From Micromonospora sp. NBC_01740 (GTDB lineage Bacteria > Actinomycetota > Actinomycetes > Mycobacteriales > Micromonosporaceae), in contig NZ_CP109150.1 in the NCBI RefSeq assembly GCF_035920365.1, forward strand, positions 3,348,001 through 3,412,000: a DNA stretch of 64,000 bases. Direction: 5' to 3'. Below, piece after piece: positions 56,202 to 64,000 of this stretch (position 1 is its first letter; the number at the start of each line of letters is the position of its first letter). The position numbers and the translations under genes are program-made. Below the pieces are notes generated by a model. The model saw only the letters and a program-made list of their open reading frames with translations, was not told the DNA's origin and made no database searches.

Positions 56202-56575
56202 CAGCGGGAATGCTCGATCGCGTCACGGACGAGGTCGATCAGCTGGGTGGTCTCCGCCTTGGTCGCCTGGTCGATGGTCAGCTCGACGGCACCGATCCTC
56301 AGGTGTGCCCGGCGACCCTGGTTGCGGTTGAGGAAGCCCACCACCAGGTCCACGAGTGCCTGCGCGTAGCCAGGGTCGGCGCCGGCGACCACGGCCACGG
56401 TGGCCAGCACCACCTCACCGACGCCCTTGCTGTCAGGACCGGCGGGCGACTCGAGCCGCCGCACCTCGCCGATGTCGCCCAGGTCCTCCACGAGCTCGTC
56501 AGTCAGCTGGTCGAGGACGAAATCGTCGTCCTCCGGCAGCGGCGTGAAACTGACCTCAACGACGACCTCGGACAC
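56201..56575 (-). CDS. Effector-associated constant component EACC1-like protein
   Basis: 124 residues of alternating strands and helices: VVVEVSFTPLPEDDDFVLDQLTDEL, then VGEVVLATVAVVAGADPGYAQALVDLVVGFLN, then HLRIGAVELTIDQAT. A small fold with a central hydrophobic helix and a final V-E-L-T-I-D strand fits the EACC1 proteins described beside caspase or trypsin effectors in NTP-dependent conflict systems of multicellular bacteria. GGGGGAGG precedes the GTG, and the stop overlaps the effector start (TGATG). The family call is from memory of the pattern and needs a profile search. Confidence 0.6.
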   Translation of the reverse strand: MSEVVVEVSFTPLPEDDDFVLDQLTDELVEDLGDIGEVRRLESPAGPDSKGVGEVVLATVAVVAGADPGYAQALVDLVVGFLNRNQGRRAHLRIGAVELTIDQATKAETTQLIDLVRDAIEHSR

Positions 56576-56801
56576 CCGTGCCTCCCCCAGACCCAATCCG
56601 AAAGCACCCGGAACGCTACGGAATGACGGCGCGGCGAGGGAGGACGTGTCGGGTTCCCGACGGGACGCCGTGGGCGGTCCTGCCCTGTCGTCCGCCGTCC
56701 ACTTCGGATCGGTGTTGTCGGGCCGGGGTTCTGCCGTGGGCAGATCCGCTGACCGTGAACACGGGACCGGGGCGCTGCCCGGAGCGGGCACAGTGGAGCG
56801 C

Positions 56802-57803
56802 ATGAGGCTGCTGGTGCTGGGCGGAACGGGATTCGTGGGCGGCGCGACGGTCGCCGAGGGCGTACGGCGGGGTTGGGCGGTGACCGTGTTCAACCGGGGG
56901 CTGCACGGCGCGACGCCGGAAGGCGTACACCGGTTGCGGGGTGACCGGACCGCGCCCGGCGGCCTGGCGGCGCTCGCGGACGGCGAGTGGGACCTGGTGG
57001 TCGACACCTGGGACGGCGCGCCCCGCGCGGCGCGCGACGCCGCCCGCGCGCTGGTCGACCGGGTCGGCCGGTACGTCTACGTCTCCAGCGGCTCCGTCTA
57101 CGCGCGGCCCGTCGCAACCGGGGTGGGCGAGGACGCTCCGGTGGTGGACGCGGAGCCGGACGCCGACGAGGGCGGCTACCCGGCCAACAAGGCCGGCGCC
57201 GAGCGGGCCGTACGGAGGACGTTCGGCGAGCGGGCGCTGATCGCCCGGGCCGGGTTGATCCTCGGGCCGGGGGAGGACATCGGCCGGCTGCCCTGGTGGC
57301 TGACGCGCATCGCGCGGGGCGGGGACGTGCTGGCGCCGGGTCCGGTCGACCTGCCGGTGCAGTACGTCGACGTGCGGGACCTGGCGGGCTGGATGCTGGA
57401 CCTGGGCGCGGCGGGCCCGGGCGGGACGTTCAACGCGGTGAGCCGCCCCGGGCACGCGACGATGGGGGAGCTGCTCGACGCCTGCGTCGCGGCCACCGGC
57501 GCCGACGCCCGGCTGCGCTGGACCGACCCGGGGCCGATTCTGGCCGCCGGCGTGGAGCCGTGGAACGACCTGCCGATCTGGGTCCCGGCCGGGCACGAGT
57601 ACCGCTGGGTGCAGGAGCGCGGCGTCGAGCGCGCGTACGCGGCCGGGCTGACCTGCCGCCCGGTGGCCGAGACGGTCGCCGATACCTGGGCTTGGCTGCG
57701 GGAGGTGGGCTCCGTCCCGCCTCGGGCGGGCCGACCGCAGCGCGCCCCCGTCGGGCTCGACCCCGACCGGGAGGCGGCGCTGCTCTCTGCGGCGGACTGC
57801 TGA
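56802..57803 (+). CDS. NAD-dependent epimerase/dehydratase (extended SDR)
   Basis: 333 residues. It opens MRLLVLGGTGFVGGATV with the dinucleotide-binding GGTGFVG. The active-site segment is YVYVSSGSVYA, and YPANKAGAE supplies the YxxxK pair. The atypical order resembles actinobacterial SDRs annotated as isoflavone-reductase or CSP41-like. Substrate is unknown. GGAGCG lies directly before the ATG. Divergent from the EACC1-like gene; no functional link is implied. Confidence 0.85.
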   Translation: MRLLVLGGTGFVGGATVAEGVRRGWAVTVFNRGLHGATPEGVHRLRGDRTAPGGLAALADGEWDLVVDTWDGAPRAARDAARALVDRVGRYVYVSSGSVYARPVATGVGEDAPVVDAEPDADEGGYPANKAGAERAVRRTFGERALIARAGLILGPGEDIGRLPWWLTRIARGGDVLAPGPVDLPVQYVDVRDLAGWMLDLGAAGPGGTFNAVSRPGHATMGELLDACVAATGADARLRWTDPGPILAAGVEPWNDLPIWVPAGHEYRWVQERGVERAYAAGLTCRPVAETVADTWAWLREVGSVPPRAGRPQRAPVGLDPDREAALLSAADC

Positions 57804-57984
57804 AGCGGCCTCAACACGGGAGGAAAGCCCGGTCCTCCAACGCCCGTCGCCCATCCGACGCAACCACTGCCAGCTCGTTACCGAACGCATATGTTCGAAC
57901 ACCATGAGTCGTTGGGTGCGGGCCGGTATTCCGTCGGCCGCACCCGTCAACGCCCCCCGACGGGCTCGTCAAAGGGAAGGGTGC

Positions 57985-58938
57985 ATGGCGATGATGCGAT
58001 CTACAGACAGGACGCGACGGCGGTGGCGCGCGATCGGCGCAACCCTCGGCGCGGCGACGGTGGGCATGGCGGGAGTGCTGGTCGCGCCGACCGGCGCACA
58101 GGCTGCCAGCGACCGGGTCGCGGTGGTCGACCAGCGGTACGGGGTCAGGATCTTCAGCGCCGGCGTCAGTCGGTGGACGGCGGGTTCGGCCCAGTGGTCG
58201 TGGAAGCGACCCGCCGGTAGTGGCTGGAAGAACCTTTCCGACGTCAAGTTCCGCAAGCAGGGCTCGCGGTACGTGGTCCTGGTGGCCGCTTCGGGCGGCC
58301 GGGCCGGGATCGTCGACTACGCCACCCGCAAGGTGCGCTACCAGGTCACGCCGGGCGGCAACCCGCACGCCATCGAGTTGCTGCCCAACGGCGCTGTCGT
58401 GGTCGCCTCCTCCGACCCCGGCAAGCTCACCCTCTACGGCAAGGGCCGGACCAGCCCGGCCGCCACGAAGGCGTTCGCCAAGGCCCACGCCGTCTACTGG
58501 GACAGCGCCATCAAGCGCCTCTGGGCCGCCGGCGGCACCCGGCTGTGCAGCTACAAGGTGAGCGGCGCGGCCACCGCTCCCAAACTCACCAACGCCGCCT
58601 GCCGGAAGGTCACCGGGAACGTGCATGACCTGTCACCGGTCTACGGCACCCCCGCCAACCTGTGGATGAGCAACACCAGCCACGTCTACCGGTACGACAT
58701 CAACCGCAACCGATTCCAACGGGCACCCGGGTATATCGACACAAGCAAGATTAAGAGTGTCGGTAACCACTCAGGCGGACTGGTCGTCACCACCAAGGTC
58801 AGCGGCGCGAACGGCGACGGCACCTACGGCAACGGCAACGTCTGGCTGTATCGGCTGAACGGTTCCTACGTCGGCAACCGCTACCTCTCCGGGGCGGCGA
58901 TCTACAAGGCCCGGCCGGTGGTCTGGAGCTACCGGTAG
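57985..58938 (+). CDS. Secreted DUF6528-like beta-propeller protein
   Basis: 317 residues. A signal peptide ends AQA-AS at about 43. The mature part has repeated strand units (RVAVVDQRYGVRIFSAG, SRYVVLVAASGGRAGIVDYAT, GAVVVASSDPGKLTLYGKG, KRLWAAGGTRLCSYKVSG) that fit a propeller as in DUF6528 proteins. No catalytic residues are evident. GGAAGG precedes the ATG. Toward the 3' end the codons are richer in A/T than neighbours (for example AAG ATT AAG AGT). Confidence 0.75.
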   Translation: MAMMRSTDRTRRRWRAIGATLGAATVGMAGVLVAPTGAQAASDRVAVVDQRYGVRIFSAGVSRWTAGSAQWSWKRPAGSGWKNLSDVKFRKQGSRYVVLVAASGGRAGIVDYATRKVRYQVTPGGNPHAIELLPNGAVVVASSDPGKLTLYGKGRTSPAATKAFAKAHAVYWDSAIKRLWAAGGTRLCSYKVSGAATAPKLTNAACRKVTGNVHDLSPVYGTPANLWMSNTSHVYRYDINRNRFQRAPGYIDTSKIKSVGNHSGGLVVTTKVSGANGDGTYGNGNVWLYRLNGSYVGNRYLSGAAIYKARPVVWSYR

Positions 58939-59280
58939 TCACGCCCCCGGGGCTGGTGGCGGGTGCGCCCGCCTCCGGCCCCGGTGTGCCCCCTCACAGA
59001 TCAACTGCCTCCCGGCGCGGGCAGTACTGCGCCTCCGGTCGCTCGGTATGCACGGCATGCTCGCAGGCGGGTGTTACCGAATCCGCGCGGCCCTGCCCGT
59101 TCCGCGTCCCGAATGCCAGCGGCCGGATGGAGCCACTGACGTTGCGGCAGACCCGGTCGACCACCGCACATGCCAGCTTGAACAGGCGTCTACGAGCCCT
59201 GTCGGTCAGCCCGGCGGGGACTTGTGGACACCGGCGCACAGAAGCGTGCTGTCGAGCCGGCGTCCGGCACCGTGTGTTGT
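58939..59280. other. Intergenic stretch of about 340 bp with no assigned gene
   Basis: Between convergent genes. A minus-strand frame from about 59250 to 58994 reads with a protein-like composition (LFKLACAVVDRVCRNVSGS) but has no start signal of its own and no recognised family. It could be the remnant of a lost gene. Confidence 0.4.
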
Positions 59281-60255
59281 TCAGACTTGGGAAACAGGCA
59301 GGTCGAGCACCTCGCCCACGTCGCGGCGTGGGGTCGGCCAGCCCGGCTGGCCGTAGCCGACGCGCAGCACCATCTGCGGCGTGCCGAAGCGCCCCAGCGA
59401 CAGCCGCAGCTGCTCGCGCGCCGACGGCACCTCGATCGGCTGGGACAGCATCGACGCCGCCAGCCCCGAGTCCGTAGCGGTCAGCAGTACCCGCTGCAAC
59501 GCCTGCCCGGCGACGACCTGGTCGACGGCCGTGTTGCCGGGCGAGCCGAGCACCGCCACCAGCGGCTCGGGTTCGAAGTCCCGCCCGGGCGCCCGGTCGA
59601 GGCCGCCGAAGCCCCGCGACGGCAGCAGGTCCTGCGGCTCGCCCTGCGGGCCGCCGGACGCGGCCGGAATGCCGTCCGGGGCGGGCGCGGAGCGTACCCA
59701 CTCCTGGCGTTCGGCCCGGTACTGCGGGCTCCGCTCCAGCACCCGGTGGGAGCTGCGGGCGAGTTCGCCGAACGCGTTCACCGCGCTGACGCCGACCACC
59801 AGTTCCAGCCAGCACTGCTCGGCGCGGGCCGCCTCCGTGAGGCGCCAGCGGGCGTCGGCGGGCACCGGGTCGGGCCAGAACGGCGCGCGGTTGCTGAACC
59901 GGCGGGGGATGGCGGCGTGCAGGGCCTGCTCGCCGGGGGTGGGGCGGCGTGGCACGTCCGGCACCAGCCGGGCCACCACGTCCGGCTCGGCCGGGTAGGG
60001 GCGCAGCCGTACCGTCGCCGGGGTGCCGGCAACGGCCAGGGCGAGCCGCAGGTTGAACAGCGCCGCCCCGCAGGCGATCCGCACGCCCCAGCCGGTGGGG
60101 TCGGTGGCCGGCAGCCGCCGGTCCGGGTCGACCAGCACCTCGATGCCGCCGTCGCGCAGCCGGAACCGCCACGGCTGGGTGTTGTGCAGCGACGGGGCGC
60201 GTACGGCGTCGGTGGCGGCGGCCCGTAGCTGCTCGACGGTGAAGCGGGTGTCCAT
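59281..60255 (-). CDS. Acg-family nitroreductase-fold protein
   Basis: 324 residues. The opening AVRAPSLHNTQPWRFRL is the signature of the Acg group. An internal tandem of two half-nitroreductase domains follows, with IPRRFSNRAPFWPDPVP and the end region MVLRVGYGQPGWPTPRRDVGEVL. Mycobacterial Acg binds and sequesters flavin and is induced by DosR. GGAAGGAG lies well placed before the ATG. DosR-box-like sites are 130-195 bp upstream, shared with the divergent response regulator gene. Confidence 0.9.
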   Translation of the reverse strand: MDTRFTVEQLRAAATDAVRAPSLHNTQPWRFRLRDGGIEVLVDPDRRLPATDPTGWGVRIACGAALFNLRLALAVAGTPATVRLRPYPAEPDVVARLVPDVPRRPTPGEQALHAAIPRRFSNRAPFWPDPVPADARWRLTEAARAEQCWLELVVGVSAVNAFGELARSSHRVLERSPQYRAERQEWVRSAPAPDGIPAASGGPQGEPQDLLPSRGFGGLDRAPGRDFEPEPLVAVLGSPGNTAVDQVVAGQALQRVLLTATDSGLAASMLSQPIEVPSAREQLRLSLGRFGTPQMVLRVGYGQPGWPTPRRDVGEVLDLPVSQV

Positions 60256-60383
60256 GGTCGTGCTCCTTCCGTGGCAGATCGTGCGCCGGCGGGTGGTGCG
60301 TCTCCACGGTGTGTCACCGGGGCGTGGCCCGGGCAGGGCCGGACGTCCCGTCCCGCCGGGCCCGACCGGCCCGCCGCACGTGC

Positions 60384-60397
60384 GGGACTTCGGCCCC
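60384..60397. promoter_or_regulatory. DosR-box-like site 1
   Basis: GGGACTTCGGCCCC closely resembles the DosR/DevR recognition core GGGACTTNNGNCCC. It lies between the divergent nitroreductase and DosR-like genes. Confidence 0.7.
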
Positions 60398-60436
60398 GAC
60401 CTGCACTGCCGCCGGTCGGGGACCTGTTGCCGGTTC

Positions 60437-60450
60437 GGGACCTTCGGCCC
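60437..60450. promoter_or_regulatory. DosR-box-like site 2
   Basis: GGGACCTTCGGCCC, 36 bp before the response regulator start, is a second match to the DosR core. A weaker GGGGACCTGTTGCC lies between the two sites. The arrangement suggests auto-activation. Confidence 0.72.
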
Positions 60451-60486
60451 GTGCGGGAAGCGGTGGGAAGCGGGTAGAAACGAGGG

Positions 60487-61125
60487 ATGATCCGCGTGTT
60501 CCTGCTCGACGACCACGAGGTCGTCCGCCGTGGCCTGGCCGACCTGCTGGAAAGCAGCGGGGACATCGAGGTGGTCGGCGAGTCCGGCCTCGCCCAAGAG
60601 GCGGCCCGGCGTATCCCGGCGCTGCGGCCGGACGTGGCGATCCTCGACGCGCGGCTGCCCGACGGCAACGGCATCGACGTGTGCCGGGACGTCCGGGCCG
60701 TGGACTCCTCGATCAAGGGCCTGATCCTCACCTCGTACGAGGACGACGAGGCGCTCTTCGCGGCGATCATGGCCGGCGCGTCCGGCTACGTGCTGAAGCA
60801 GATCCGCGGCACCGACCTCGTCGACGCGGTGCGGCGGGTGGCGGCCGGGCAGTCGCTGCTCGACCCGGCGATCACCACCCGGGTGCTGGAGCGCATCCGC
60901 AGCGGCGTCGAGCAGCCGCGCGAGCTGAAGTCGCTCACCGAGCAGGAGCGGCGGATCCTGGAGTACGTGGCCGAGGGCCTCACCAACCGGGAGATCGCCG
61001 GGAAGATGTTCCTGGCCGAGAAGACCGTGAAGAACTACGTCTCCAGCGTGCTGGCCAAGCTGGGCCTGGAGCGCCGCACCCAGGCGGCCGTCCTCGCCAC
61101 CCGCCTCCTCGGCAAGTCCCACTGA
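60487..61125 (+). CDS. devR: DosR/DevR-like response regulator
   Basis: 212 residues. The receiver has LLDDHEVV, phosphoacceptor D54 in VAILDARLPDG (the same number as mycobacterial DosR) and K104 in GYVLKQIRG. The C-terminal LuxR domain is LTEQERRILEYVAEGLTNREIA with AEKTVKNYVSSVLAKLG, which matches the DosR recognition helix. It should activate hypoxia/redox genes, here the adjacent nitroreductases. Its kinase is encoded convergently just downstream. Confidence 0.92.
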   Translation: MIRVFLLDDHEVVRRGLADLLESSGDIEVVGESGLAQEAARRIPALRPDVAILDARLPDGNGIDVCRDVRAVDSSIKGLILTSYEDDEALFAAIMAGASGYVLKQIRGTDLVDAVRRVAAGQSLLDPAITTRVLERIRSGVEQPRELKSLTEQERRILEYVAEGLTNREIAGKMFLAEKTVKNYVSSVLAKLGLERRTQAAVLATRLLGKSH

Positions 61126-61126
61126 C

Positions 61127-64000
<2,874 letters not shown>

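Noticed and set aside
58994..59250. Minus-strand protein-like frame after the nitroreductase
   Set aside because: No start codon with a ribosome site of its own and no recognisable family; kept only as a possible gene remnant.

Overview
The window is about 73% G+C chromosomal DNA with GTG starts, ATGA/TGATG gene overlaps and an actinobacterial gene repertoire: DosR/DosS-like hypoxia sensing, an ECF sigma/anti-sigma pair, a Ceb-type cellulose uptake operon, a biotin synthase auxiliary protein, an ACT-GNAT acetyltransferase and DUF6458. Together these suggest a filamentous actinomycete, most likely Micromonosporaceae (Micromonospora or a close relative). This is inference from gene content only.

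Layout. 1-4.2 kb: a DUF1990 protein, an AlkA-like DNA glycosylase, a secreted-repeat lipoprotein and an ECF sigma factor with its zinc-finger anti-sigma factor. 4.2-11.5 kb: a minus-strand operon herA-sbcD-sbcC-nurA-speE-like, which resembles the archaeal HerA-Mre11-Rad50-NurA end-resection cluster. 11.6-13.1 kb: a RibD-type reductase and a PRiA4b ORF-3-like protein followed by tandem repeats. 13.5-19.6 kb: a cellobiose/cello-oligosaccharide ABC uptake operon (binding protein, two permeases, GH1 beta-glucosidase) and a LacI-family CebR-like repressor. CebR-type palindromes lie at its promoter and again in front of a secreted GH9 cellulase at 26.6 kb, so uptake and extracellular hydrolysis look like one regulon. 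19.7-26.2 kb: an acyl-CoA dehydrogenase/phosphotransferase pair, two ACT-domain genes (one fused to GNAT), a VOC protein and an aldehyde dehydrogenase. 29.7-33.4 kb: a frameshifted DUF559-type gene, a DUF488 protein, and a SigE-family ECF factor with a membrane beta-propeller partner. 33.4-37.3 kb: a GNAT enzyme and biotin genes bsaP-bioB diverging from bioF-bioD. 37.3-41.4 kb: a NarL-type two-component system facing an ABC exporter, with a shared operator-like motif in both promoters. 41.8-49.3 kb: P450 and methyltransferase, secreted proteins, an M36 metalloprotease and an AlkB-like hydroxylase.

51.0-52.6 kb holds tRNA genes Gly-Cys-Val and then a second Gly-Val pair. Immediately beside them (52.6-56.6 kb) is a two-gene operon encoding a small EACC1-like protein and a 1188-residue caspase-like protease/SF1 helicase/possible nuclease fusion. 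This is the strongest candidate for an unusual conflict (defence) system here. 56.8-58.9 kb has an epimerase and a secreted DUF6528 protein. 59.3-64 kb is a DosR/DosS-like locus with two Acg-type nitroreductases and DosR-box-like sites.

Recurring non-coding structure includes three long near-perfect palindromes at gene ends, 3'-end-derived tandem repeats after two genes, and a 59-bp repeat that supplies the end of bioF and the region before bioD.
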